A stretch of 64,000 nt of DNA from contig CAZXFT010000001.1 of assembly GCA_964640655.1 (NCBI GenBank), positions 62,001 to 126,000 on the forward strand, given 5' to 3'. Position numbers and translations under genes: made by a program. Positions 17,134 to 25,829 of this stretch are shown here, piece after piece; the stretch's first letter is position 1; the number at the start of each line of letters is the position of its first letter. A model generated the notes under the pieces. It ran no database searches, had not been told where the DNA came from, and saw only the letters and a program-made list of their open reading frames with translations. The DNA is from BJGO01 sp964640655 (GTDB taxonomy: Bacteria; Bacteroidota; Bacteroidia; Chitinophagales; UBA10324).

Positions 17134-19275
17134 TTACCACATCAGGGTCATTTCGTTGAACAGGTATGAGCACTTACCCAGCTCATCAATTACATACAAC
17201 ATATAACGGGTGTCCAATGAAATGTTGCGACAACGGCTAGTGTCGAAATAAATATCGCTCATCGTGCCTTCCCATACACGATCGAAGTTGATTCCTATCA
17301 ACTCGCCTCGCGCATTTAATACTGGAGAACCGCTGTTGCCGCCGGTGGTGTGATTGGCGGCTATAAAACAGGTGTGCAGTTTGCCGTCTATCTTATCAGC
17401 GTACTTGCCAAACTTTCTCTCGGTCAACATGTTTTCATAGTATGACAGCAACACATAATCTTCGGCGGATGCACTGTAATATTTTTCCAGTATGCCATCG
17501 CTTGTGGTAAACCAGTTATAGGTAATGGCATCATAAGGTTTGTAGGGTTTAATATTTCCGTAGGCAATGCGAAGTGTGCTGTTGGCATCAGGAAAAAACT
17601 TCTTCTCAGGAAACAATTGCATCTGCTGATTCATATATTTCCTATTTAGCACCATTAACGGAGTGTTGAATTGCTGATATTTATTAATTACCATTTCGGA
17701 GTAATCGTTAACGCTGTTTCTTATTTTATATATAGGATCATCTTCCAATTGCTTTCTCGATTTTGAACTTAATGCATCGATCCATTTCATAACAAGATTT
17801 TCGTTATCTATATATGATGACGGATAAACACCAGCGCAATAGTGCACTATGTTGTTTTTATACTTTTTCAGCTCCTTATCCCAAGCACTTATGCGATGTT
17901 TTTCAGGAACTTCTTTCCAGTACATAGGAATTAACGATATGAAAATTGCCTCATCCACTTTTGAGTTGTAGTCTTTATACAATCCGGCGATTTTTAGTTT
18001 CAATGATTTTTTTTCTTCTGATGTCAGACTAAAATTTTTATTAGCAGCATCATCCAGTATGTCTTTAAGTACACCGGCTATTTTAAAGACCTCAGGAGCC
18101 ATTAATGCTTCGGTAGTATAGTCCAGCACCTGCTGATATACACGTAAAGAATCGTAGAATCCACGCATTTCAACGAGTGTTGCTTTAGTATTATACTGCT
18201 CGCTGCTGCGTTTGATTACCTCAATCTCAAAATCTTTTTTCTGTTGCACCACATTACATTCCTGAAGACCCTTCATTTCACCTTGCCATTTTTTCCAGGC
18301 ATTGCTTACTCCATTATACTTAGCCTGATATTGAATGCGAATGGTGTCATTTTGTTTCATAAACGACTCCCATATTTCTAACCTTTTAGTACGAATATTT
18401 ACTCTATTGGGGTCAGCAACATTAGCAACTAAGTCCACTGCGTACGAAGACAGATATTGTTGTGTGCGTCCGGGAAAACCGTAAACCATGGTAAAGTCTC
18501 CTTCGCGCACACCCTGTGCCGATACAGGTAATACATATTTGGGTTTGTATGGTTTATTGCCGGCATTATAATCAGCTGGTAAATTATTGTCATCGGCATA
18601 AATTCTGAACAACGAAAAATCTCCCGTATGTCTTGGCCACATCCAGTTATCGGTATCGCCGCCATAGTTGCCAATGCTTATAGGTGGTGCCCCAACCAAG
18701 CGTACATCTTTAAAAACTTCTGTTGTAAAAAGGAAATATTGATTGCCATTATAGAACGGAACTACATAGGCTTCGTAATGTGAACCACGCACTGCTTCTT
18801 CTATGAGTAATTTGCTGATGCTGTCCACTGATTGTGAACGACGCTTCTCGTTCTTATTACTACTAATTGCAGGAATAATTTTTTCGGTGATATCATCAAT
18901 CTTAATAATAAATGTCACAGTTAGCCCTTTGCATGGTAGTTCTTCATTTTTGTTTTTAGCCCAGTATCCGTTGGTAAGATAATCGTTTTCTATGCTGCTG
19001 AGTCGCTGAACATTTCCCAGTCCACAATGATGATTGGTAACCAGCAGTCCATCGCTGCCAATTACTTCACCGGTGCATCCACCACCAAATATGACAATGG
19101 CGTCTTTGATAGAAGGCTGTTCTTCGTTGTATAAAGTTTTCTTTTCCAGCTGAAAACCCTTGCTGCGCATATCGTTGATTGTGGCTTCATCTAACATGTT
19201 CGGTTGCCACATTCCTTGTGCAAAAAGGAAGACCGGAAGTATGAATACAAATATTATTGAGAAGATTTTTTTCAT
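17134..19275 (-). CDS. S46 family dipeptidyl peptidase, DPP11-like
   Basis: 713 residues with a signal peptide (1-20, ending LFAQ). The chymotrypsin-like double barrel is marked by His83 in LVTNHHCGLG, Asp in YGGDTDNWMWPRHTGDF, and the Ser in HTTGGNSGSPVLNARG. The family (DPP7/DPP11) releases dipeptides from peptide N-termini in the periplasm. Exactly 18 residues after the catalytic Ser is an Arg (INFDRVWEG), the position that is Arg in DPP11 (Asp/Glu at P1) and Gly in DPP7, so acidic-residue specificity is inferred. A helical cap domain fills the middle. It is monocistronic or co-transcribed with the T9SS gene upstream, from which a terminator separates it. Confidence 0.92.
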   Translation of the reverse strand: MKKIFSIIFVFILPVFLFAQGMWQPNMLDEATINDMRSKGFQLEKKTLYNEEQPSIKDAIVIFGGGCTGEVIGSDGLLVTNHHCGLGNVQRLSSIENDYLTNGYWAKNKNEELPCKGLTVTFIIKIDDITEKIIPAISSNKNEKRRSQSVDSISKLLIEEAVRGSHYEAYVVPFYNGNQYFLFTTEVFKDVRLVGAPPISIGNYGGDTDNWMWPRHTGDFSLFRIYADDNNLPADYNAGNKPYKPKYVLPVSAQGVREGDFTMVYGFPGRTQQYLSSYAVDLVANVADPNRVNIRTKRLEIWESFMKQNDTIRIQYQAKYNGVSNAWKKWQGEMKGLQECNVVQQKKDFEIEVIKRSSEQYNTKATLVEMRGFYDSLRVYQQVLDYTTEALMAPEVFKIAGVLKDILDDAANKNFSLTSEEKKSLKLKIAGLYKDYNSKVDEAIFISLIPMYWKEVPEKHRISAWDKELKKYKNNIVHYCAGVYPSSYIDNENLVMKWIDALSSKSRKQLEDDPIYKIRNSVNDYSEMVINKYQQFNTPLMVLNRKYMNQQMQLFPEKKFFPDANSTLRIAYGNIKPYKPYDAITYNWFTTSDGILEKYYSASAEDYVLLSYYENMLTERKFGKYADKIDGKLHTCFIAANHTTGGNSGSPVLNARGELIGINFDRVWEGTMSDIYFDTSRCRNISLDTRYMLYVIDELGKCSYLFNEMTLMW

Positions 19276-19305
19276 AAAAAAAGTTGTAAGTCGCTAAAAA
19301 TAAAA

Positions 19306-19327
19306 AAGCCCCGCTATTGCGAGGCTT
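19306..19327 (-). terminator. Rho-independent terminator downstream of the choice-of-anchor T9SS gene
   Basis: A 9-bp stem (AAGCCTCGC / GCGGGGCTT on the minus strand, one G-U pair) with a 4-base loop is followed on the minus strand by a T-rich run. It lies just after the stop of the gene at 19348-20154 and before the S46 peptidase start. Confidence 0.75.
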
Positions 19328-19347
19328 GTAAATGTTAAAGTGGCTAA

Positions 19348-20154
19348 TTAAGGCTTAACAAATTTGATGCTGTTATTACCGCTATGCAATATGTATATAC
19401 CGCCGGTTAAGTGGTTGCATGGAATTCGAACCAGTGTTTCTCCTGCAGCAATAGTGTTTTGATATAGGGATTGACCGCTAATTGAAAACATGTTGATGGT
19501 ACGTGCTTCATTGGATGAACCGGTTTCAACAATCAGTTGTGCATAATCCTGAGAAACTATTTTGAATGCATCGTTAGTGGTAGCAGATGATATGCCTACA
19601 CCCTGTGCAGGATTTAACGGCAACTGGGTAGTATAAATTTTATCACCTGTAGGTTGATTATTCCCATTTGCAGCATTTCCGGCAACGTATAATTTTAGCG
19701 GTCCTTCATCACTTGCAGGAGCAGTCCAGTCAAAACTCCATTCGTTTACTCCACCTGCATTCTTATGCCCTATAAATGAATTCCCGCCTTCCGTTGTTGT
19801 TGTTGTATTCACCATATCACTAACAATTAGGGTTCCTGATGATTGATTATTTGCGTTAACTATTGCAGCCTGAAAACCGTAACGTTCAACAAGATCATTT
19901 ACCTTAACGGTGAGGGTGTATGTGTTACCGGGCACATATTCATTATTGGCTCCCGAAAAAGTTACATCTAGTGTACCGGAACCCGTATTTGCATTTACGC
20001 TATGGCAATATGATGAACCGCAACTGCCTCCACCGGGCAGATAACAACTGTTTGCAGGAGGGTTGGTGGGTTTTGTTTTTGAATTTTTTGGTGTAAATGT
20101 AATAGCCCCACCAATAATCAGGCATAATGCAATTCCAAGTGTAGTTGTTTTCAT
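19348..20154 (-). CDS. Secreted choice-of-anchor/Reelin-like domain protein with T9SS type A sorting tail
   Basis: 268 residues. A signal peptide (about 1-20) is followed by a Cys-containing start (NSCYLPGGGSCGSSYCHSVN) and a beta-sandwich with YVPGNTYTLTVKVNDL and GFQAAIVNANNQ, the pattern of the choice-of-anchor/Reelin-like domain common in secreted Bacteroidota proteins. The last 70 residues (AQLIVETGSSNEARTINMFS, ending KFVKP) form a T9SS C-terminal sorting domain. It is probably exported across the outer membrane and anchored or released at the surface. A SCH-type motif near the N-terminus could hold a haem or metal, but this is only suggestive. Confidence 0.75.
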   Translation of the reverse strand: MKTTTLGIALCLIIGGAITFTPKNSKTKPTNPPANSCYLPGGGSCGSSYCHSVNANTGSGTLDVTFSGANNEYVPGNTYTLTVKVNDLVERYGFQAAIVNANNQSSGTLIVSDMVNTTTTTEGGNSFIGHKNAGGVNEWSFDWTAPASDEGPLKLYVAGNAANGNNQPTGDKIYTTQLPLNPAQGVGISSATTNDAFKIVSQDYAQLIVETGSSNEARTINMFSISGQSLYQNTIAAGETLVRIPCNHLTGGIYILHSGNNSIKFVKP

Positions 20155-20260
20155 GTGTTTTAAATTTTTTGCAAGGTTCTTAAATTTTATTAAATGCAGA
20201 CTATTTCTTCTATACGATGTACTAACAGGGTACGTGAGGAAATGACGAATATTATACGGA

Positions 20261-21568
20261 CTACTGTCTGATAATACGTACTGTTTGAATGCCTTGTTCT
20301 GTTTTTATCATCACCATGTAAACACCCGGTTCAATGTTATCCATGTTTAAAAAATTGGTTTGTTGAAGCCGTAATGAATTTGAAAACACTAACCTTCCTG
20401 TTATATCCATCAATTGTATAAACTCAATCTGTGCAGAGCTTTCAATAGTTATAACCGAAGAAGCAGGATTGGGATATACTTTTAGATCTTGCTGAATTAT
20501 AGATGAAACAGACAATGCACAGTTAATTGCCGTTGAAGTGTTGCTGTTAAATGTACCGTTGTTAACTGACCACACTTCCCATGTTCCATTACTACTGCTT
20601 TGCCAGTTGTTCAGGTTAAAGATTTGTTCTCCTGTAGGAGTTCCTTTGGTGTGATACACTTTGAGCGCCTGTCCATTTTGATTCCAGTTTAATGGTGTGC
20701 CATCAATACACAATTCCGGAATACTGATTCCTGTTTCGCAGTTTGGACGAATGAAATAAGCATTATCATCATAATCAGGAAAACCGCCAAACACTTTGGC
20801 AATTCCGTTCTCGTCAATACATACAGCCGTATACTCATCGCATGCTATTCCAAGAGGATATCCGTTATAGTCTTTAATGATGCGTGCCATAAAAGTTGTA
20901 TGACGTCCACGGCGGTCGGGGTCATCGTAATGAGTATCAGTAATTACGTTTTTTAGGAAAGGTATTTTCATAAACGAAGTAGAATCAACGGTTATATTAT
21001 TATTGTATGGATTGCTTAAAGCTTCTTCAGATGTAACTGTACCGTTCTCTGCCGAAAAATAATATCCGCCTAATATGGCCATTCCTGCACTAGTGCCGCC
21101 AATAACAATATTTCGGTTTTTGATGCCGTCGTTAATCAATGAATCAATCTGAGTGCCGCGCCAGTAGCTCACATAATCCCACTGATCGCCGCCGGCAAAC
21201 CATATTGCTTCGGCTTTAGAGATTTTATCGTGAATATATGTTTCATCTGCTGCGGCTGCCACATTAAATACAATGGTTTCTACGGAGTTTACGGTTATAC
21301 CTAATTCAGAATATAAATAATCGTTGTATCCATCAGAACCACTGGCTCGCAACACCAACACATCGCCGCCATTGGAGCGTTCTAAAAACCACTTCATAGC
21401 GTTGTCGTCTTCAGTAGCTCCACCCATTAAGCATACGCCACCCAATGGAAATGTTATTGTATCGACATCTGTTCCAGTAAAATATGTTGTATAATATGCC
21501 CCTCTGTCTTGCGCAGTTAAGTATGTTGTCAGGAAAAAAGAAAAAAGGAGTGTTAGTGAGTTTCTCAT
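20261..21568 (-). CDS. Cyanophycinase-like S51 family peptidase with T9SS type A sorting tail
   Basis: 435 residues from the ATG at 21568. The frame stays open to 21706, but the inner ATG begins a clean signal peptide (MRNSLTLLFSFFLTTYLTAQ). The catalytic core has the nucleophile Ser in IGGTSAGMAILGG and the GGDQWDYVSYW loop of peptidase family S51 (cyanophycinase/peptidase E). The C-terminal 75 residues (VYPNPASSVITIE, ending TVRIIRQ) are a T9SS sorting domain. The likely substrate is a peptide or a cyanophycin-like polymer, not determinable here. It is divergent from the DUF4290 gene. Confidence 0.85.
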   Translation of the reverse strand: MRNSLTLLFSFFLTTYLTAQDRGAYYTTYFTGTDVDTITFPLGGVCLMGGATEDDNAMKWFLERSNGGDVLVLRASGSDGYNDYLYSELGITVNSVETIVFNVAAAADETYIHDKISKAEAIWFAGGDQWDYVSYWRGTQIDSLINDGIKNRNIVIGGTSAGMAILGGYYFSAENGTVTSEEALSNPYNNNITVDSTSFMKIPFLKNVITDTHYDDPDRRGRHTTFMARIIKDYNGYPLGIACDEYTAVCIDENGIAKVFGGFPDYDDNAYFIRPNCETGISIPELCIDGTPLNWNQNGQALKVYHTKGTPTGEQIFNLNNWQSSSNGTWEVWSVNNGTFNSNTSTAINCALSVSSIIQQDLKVYPNPASSVITIESSAQIEFIQLMDITGRLVFSNSLRLQQTNFLNMDNIEPGVYMVMIKTEQGIQTVRIIRQ

Positions 21569-21603
21569 TGCATATGAATTTATACCGCTAAAATAATTCG
21601 ATA

Positions 21604-21633
21604 TTGCCGCTTTCGGCGGTTTATGTACATTTG
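21604..21633 (+). promoter_or_regulatory. Bacteroidota-type promoter of the DUF4290 gene
   Basis: TTG at 21604-21606, 19 bases, then TACATTTG at 21626-21633, an exact match to the Bacteroidota -33/-7 pattern TTG-N19-TAnnTTTG. The ATG of the DUF4290 gene follows 17 bases after the -7 box. Confidence 0.65.
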
Positions 21634-21650
21634 CTTCATCCGCAACCTGC

Positions 21651-22307
21651 ATGGAATACAATACCACGCGGCCACATCTGCGATATACCGAGTATGGCCG
21701 CATCATTAAGAGTTACGTGGATTACATTCTCACTATCGAAGACCGCGAAAAACGCAGCCGCGCTGCCAAACAAGTGGTTGACATGATGATGATGGCAAAT
21801 CCTCAGTTTAAGAATATAGAAGAGTACAAACTCAAACTATGGGATCACTTACATATTATGAGCGATTTCAAACTTGATGTTGATTCTCCATATCCTGTGC
21901 CTTCGCACGAGGCAGCAGAGTTTAAACGTCCTGAGCCTCTAGAGTATCCAAATGGTAAGATCAAGAACCGCACTTTTGGTAAAAACTTTGAGCGTTTTAT
22001 GGAACGCGCCATTGTCTGCAGCGACCCGGAAAAACTAAAAGGCTATGCAGAAGCTGCCGCATACTACATCAAGCTCGCTTACCTCAACTGGAACAACGAG
22101 CACGTAACCGACGACTCTGTAAAAGCCGATTTGTATAACATGAGCGACGGCAAGTTGAGTGTGGACGAAACATACAACCTCGACAATGTAAAAGGCGGCA
22201 CTGCCTATCAGCAGAACTATACCCTTGACAAAAGGAAAAACAAAAAGCACAAGAAGCCATTCTTCCGCAGCAATAGCGGCGGCAAGAAATTTTTTAAGAA
22301 GAGGTAG
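21651..22307 (+). CDS. DUF4290 domain protein
   Basis: 218 residues. The opening MEYNTTRPHLRYTEYGRIIK, DREKRSRAAKQVVDMMMMAN and the acidic/basic helical middle are those of DUF4290, a family essentially confined to Bacteroidota and often next to murA, as here. The C-terminus is strongly basic (KKHKKPFFRSNSGGKKFFKKR), suggesting nucleic-acid or membrane-surface contact. No signal peptide or enzyme motif is seen; the function is unknown. murA follows after 155 bases. Confidence 0.85.
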   Translation: MEYNTTRPHLRYTEYGRIIKSYVDYILTIEDREKRSRAAKQVVDMMMMANPQFKNIEEYKLKLWDHLHIMSDFKLDVDSPYPVPSHEAAEFKRPEPLEYPNGKIKNRTFGKNFERFMERAIVCSDPEKLKGYAEAAAYYIKLAYLNWNNEHVTDDSVKADLYNMSDGKLSVDETYNLDNVKGGTAYQQNYTLDKRKNKKHKKPFFRSNSGGKKFFKKR

Positions 22308-22462
22308 GGTTATCTATCATTCGATTTTTTATTTTTAGGATTACCGTGTGAGCACTATACATCCCACACACCTTCTGTTAATCAAATCCCATTTATCAGG
22401 CGTGTACCGCTAATGCTTGCCTTTATTTTAGCCGCTCAACTAAACAAGAGGCTTAAAAAAAC

Positions 22463-23770
22463 ATGGCGGATATTTTTGAAGTAGTAGGCGGAAAAAAACT
22501 TAAAGGAGAAATAGTTCCGCAGGGGGCTAAAAACGAAGCGCTGCAAATTCTTTGCGCTACACTCCTCACCGAAAAAGAAGTTCGTATTCATAACATCCCT
22601 GATATCGTAGATGTCAATATGCTTATAGAACTGCTTCGAGATTTTGGTTTGGAAATCAACAAACTCGGCGAAGGTTCATATTCTTTCAAAGCCGCTAATG
22701 TAAATCTCGATTTCCTTTATACTGAAGAATATCGCAGCAAGGCAGCCAAACTTCGCGGCTCCATTATGATGATAGGTCCATTGCTGGCTCGTTATAAACG
22801 GGCATTTATTCCCAAGCCGGGAGGTGATAAAATTGGTCGCCGCCGTTTGGATACACACTTTCTGGGTTTTGAAAAACTTGGCGCCAAGTTTAAGTTCAAT
22901 ACCAACGACAACAGCTTTAGTATAGACGCATCTGAACTTACAGGTACTTATATGCTGCTTGATGAAGCTTCTGTTACCGGTACAGCGAACATTGTAATGG
23001 CTGCTGTTTTAGCAAAAGGAACCACCACCATATTCAATGCCGCCTGCGAACCATACCTGCAACAACTCTGTAAAATGCTCGTGCGCATGGGTGCTAAGAT
23101 TGAAGGTATAGGCTCCAACCTGCTTACCATACACGGCGTGGACTCGCTCAGCGGCACCGATCATACTATGCTCAGCGATATGATTGAAGTAGGTAGCTTC
23201 ATTGGTATGGCAGCTATGACACAAAGCGAAATCACTATTAAAAATGCGCAGCCCCATGAGTTGGGAGTTATACCCGATAGCTTTCGCAAGCTGGGCATTC
23301 AGTTGGAGATAAAAGGAAACGACATCATTGTGCCCTATCAACGTCATTATGAAATTCAAACTTTCATAGACGGCTCTGTGCTCACCATTGCCGATGCTAT
23401 ATGGCCGGGTTTAACACCCGATTTATTGTCTGTGGTACTGGTTACTGCAACACAAGCCAAGGGAACTGTTTTGATTCATCAAAAAATGTTTGAGAGCCGC
23501 TTGTTCTTTACCGATAAACTCATTGATATGGGTGCGCAGATTATTTTGTGCGACCCGCATCGTGCGGCAGTGATTGGTATTAACCGGGCTTACAAACTGC
23601 GCGGTATTTCAATGACCTCTCCTGATATACGTGCCGGTGTGGCGCTACTTATTGCCGCTATGAGCGCCGATGGCATCAGCACCATCAATAACATCAATCA
23701 GATAGACCGCGGCTATCAGAATATAGACAAGCGACTGAATGCGCTTGGTGCGGAGATCAGGAGAAAGTAA
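22463..23770 (+). CDS. murA: UDP-N-acetylglucosamine 1-carboxyvinyltransferase MurA (Cys-to-Asp active site)
   Basis: 435 residues, EC 2.5.1.7, the first committed step of peptidoglycan synthesis (enolpyruvyl transfer to UDP-GlcNAc). GAKNEAL at 21-27 holds the Lys-Asn pair, and RSKAAKLRGSIMMIGPLLAR is typical. At the loop where E. coli has Cys115 (GGCAIGAR), this protein reads PKPGGDKIGRRRLD, with Asp122 (codon GAT at 22826-22828). A natural Asp at this position is known from Mycobacterium, Chlamydia and Borrelia and makes the enzyme insensitive to fosfomycin. The rest of the fold is intact, so it should be active. Confidence 0.95.
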   Translation: MADIFEVVGGKKLKGEIVPQGAKNEALQILCATLLTEKEVRIHNIPDIVDVNMLIELLRDFGLEINKLGEGSYSFKAANVNLDFLYTEEYRSKAAKLRGSIMMIGPLLARYKRAFIPKPGGDKIGRRRLDTHFLGFEKLGAKFKFNTNDNSFSIDASELTGTYMLLDEASVTGTANIVMAAVLAKGTTTIFNAACEPYLQQLCKMLVRMGAKIEGIGSNLLTIHGVDSLSGTDHTMLSDMIEVGSFIGMAAMTQSEITIKNAQPHELGVIPDSFRKLGIQLEIKGNDIIVPYQRHYEIQTFIDGSVLTIADAIWPGLTPDLLSVVLVTATQAKGTVLIHQKMFESRLFFTDKLIDMGAQIILCDPHRAAVIGINRAYKLRGISMTSPDIRAGVALLIAAMSADGISTINNINQIDRGYQNIDKRLNALGAEIRRK

Positions 23771-23865
23771 TCCTGAGAATCATTTATTATGAATGGAATC
23801 AGATGCAGGTTGAAATGTGACCATAATCACATGTCGCTACCGCCATCTCATTTACGTTTGCATAA

Positions 23866-24480
23866 ATGATTTCAACAGCATTTACTTTCACACACGAGTT
23901 CATTAAGTCTTTACCTGATTATACACGGTATCGTCAACATATACTTCAATTATTGGCACAAGACAGAACCACAGGACTTACACAAACTCCTGAGTATCTC
24001 AGTTTCACTAAACTGAATGTGCAGCGCATGGACAGGTGGGATAAAACATTCTCACCATCAGATAAACTGAGAGAAGCGTTACAACAAATGACGGCATCGC
24101 AATACTGGATAGTGATTGCCGAAGCATGGTGTGGCGACTGTGCACAGAATTTACCTATGATGGCGGTGATTGCTTCTGCTTCTTCGGGCAAGATAGACCT
24201 GCGAATAACGGGACGCGACGAGACCCCGGAACTGATGAATGCCTATCTCACCAATGGCGCTCGTTCTGTTCCTAAACTGATTGTGTTAAACAAAGAAACA
24301 CTTACAGAGATTACCACTTGGGGACCTCGTCCTGCACCGGCTCAGGATATTCTCCGTCAATACAAACAAAGTAACGGCGCCATTACTCACAACGACTTTG
24401 AAAAACAACTACATACCTGGTACGCACGTGATAAAGGGTTGACCGTGCAGGAAGAGATGATGCAGATAGTTATTGGGTAG
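23866..24480 (+). CDS. Thioredoxin-family protein
   Basis: 204 residues, no clear signal peptide. The redox motif CGDC lies in VIAEAWCGDCAQNLPMM at about residues 85-100, and the cis-proline is in ARSVPKLIVLN. A helical N-terminal extension of about 75 residues precedes the thioredoxin fold, and a further 45 residues follow. This matches a cytoplasmic thioredoxin-like group widespread in Bacteroidota and Firmicutes, of undetermined substrate. A TACGTTTG box at 23853-23860 lies only 5 bases before the ATG, so any transcript from it would be nearly leaderless. Confidence 0.8.
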   Translation: MISTAFTFTHEFIKSLPDYTRYRQHILQLLAQDRTTGLTQTPEYLSFTKLNVQRMDRWDKTFSPSDKLREALQQMTASQYWIVIAEAWCGDCAQNLPMMAVIASASSGKIDLRITGRDETPELMNAYLTNGARSVPKLIVLNKETLTEITTWGPRPAPAQDILRQYKQSNGAITHNDFEKQLHTWYARDKGLTVQEEMMQIVIG

Positions 24481-24595
24481 GCCTGACCGACAAGCATAAT
24501 AATCATATTCTTGCATAACACTAACATAACTCCATGTTTGTATTATTTCTAATATCGATATTCGTTGAAACTTTTGAGACCTAAATGTATACCCT

Positions 24596-25585
24596 ATGAA
24601 AAAACTATTACTCCTCATCCTCCTTCCGTTTACCGGCGCACTTGCTCAACCACAGTTCACGGCTAACAATTGCTTCTCTACCGGCGATAGTACCACCATT
24701 GGCGTAGCCATCGTATCACAAACTTTTTCAAACTTCCTTCCACTCACAGGATTTAACTATACGTGGGACTTCAGCAGCGCAGGAACTCCAGGCCCGTGGA
24801 CATCCTGGACCAGCCCTACTACCCCGTATCTTTTTCGTCCCTCTGCACAAAGCCCGCAAACACTTTTCCAGAATACACAAATCAATGAGTTTGCAACACT
24901 TTCATTCAGTCGTGACCTTTTCTATACCTATTCTGCTGCTTCCGACACACTTTACCAAAATGGATTATACACCGGAGGTAATAATTATGAATACCGTCCC
25001 CGTATTCCGTACTTCATTTTTCCAATGTCGCCATCTGCCACCAATTCATCTTACACCAAACAATTTACAAACCCCAATCAGCCAACTACTGCAACAGGCT
25101 CCATATCTCGCACTGTAACATACGATGGTTACGGGACACTGATTCTCCCTTATGGTCAAATTTCTGACGTCATACGCCTGCACACAGTCCAAACCGATAG
25201 CACCTATGTCATTAGCCTCGGCACCGTAGGCGAAGAACTCATCTGGATTCAGGCTTCCACCGGAATACCTGTCCTCCGCTTCTTAAACTATGCCGGCCAA
25301 ATCGTAGCATATTATACCGATGCAACTACAACGGTTTCTGCTCCTTCCTTACCCGGAAGCAGCATCAGCATCTTCCCCAATCCCGCTTCTAAAGTGTTAA
25401 ATGTTTACAGATCAAATCCAACCTCTATTGAAGAATACCAAATGGTAAATGTTTTGGGACAACAAGTAATGACCGGTACACTCACCGGACAGACTACTGC
25501 CATTAACATAGAGTTGCTTCCTAAAGGAGTTTACTTTATCACATTTACTCAAAATAGTAAGGCAGTAAAAGTGATAGTGGAATAA
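24596..25585 (+). CDS. Secreted protein with T9SS type A sorting tail
   Basis: 329 residues. The signal peptide is MKKLLLLILLPFTGALAQ. The body (about 20-250) is a Thr/Ser/Tyr/Pro-rich beta-type domain without a family I recognise. The last about 75 residues (SISIFPNPASKVLNV to KAVKVIVE) are a T9SS type A sorting domain. The final 69 residues match those of the gene at 25830-27239 in 60 positions, and the DNA is also close, so the tails were copied or converted recently. Codons are C-rich compared with neighbours. Probably surface-exposed; function unknown. Confidence 0.75.
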   Translation: MKKLLLLILLPFTGALAQPQFTANNCFSTGDSTTIGVAIVSQTFSNFLPLTGFNYTWDFSSAGTPGPWTSWTSPTTPYLFRPSAQSPQTLFQNTQINEFATLSFSRDLFYTYSAASDTLYQNGLYTGGNNYEYRPRIPYFIFPMSPSATNSSYTKQFTNPNQPTTATGSISRTVTYDGYGTLILPYGQISDVIRLHTVQTDSTYVISLGTVGEELIWIQASTGIPVLRFLNYAGQIVAYYTDATTTVSAPSLPGSSISIFPNPASKVLNVYRSNPTSIEEYQMVNVLGQQVMTGTLTGQTTAINIELLPKGVYFITFTQNSKAVKVIVE

Positions 25586-25829
25586 ATCACTAACTCTCAA
25601 ATAAACACGCTCCTCAACTGCCATTCCAGGTAATCAGTGCCTTGAAGAGCCCACTTCAATTTATTATAATTTTTTTTTAATAAATTATTAATTGTATTGT
25701 GATACTTATTAATCATTGTATTATTATTGCATCTCAATATTAGAGGAGTTCCCTGAAAATCCTTTTCAAAACAAGAGTAAGGCGCATCACCGAAAAGCGA
25801 CATAGAGTAGGAAAAAACAAAACCCCAAT

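Noticed and set aside
23853..23860. TACGTTTG as promoter of the thioredoxin-like gene
   Set aside because: It is only 5 bases before the ATG and lacks a TTG box at the right distance; it would need a nearly leaderless transcript.
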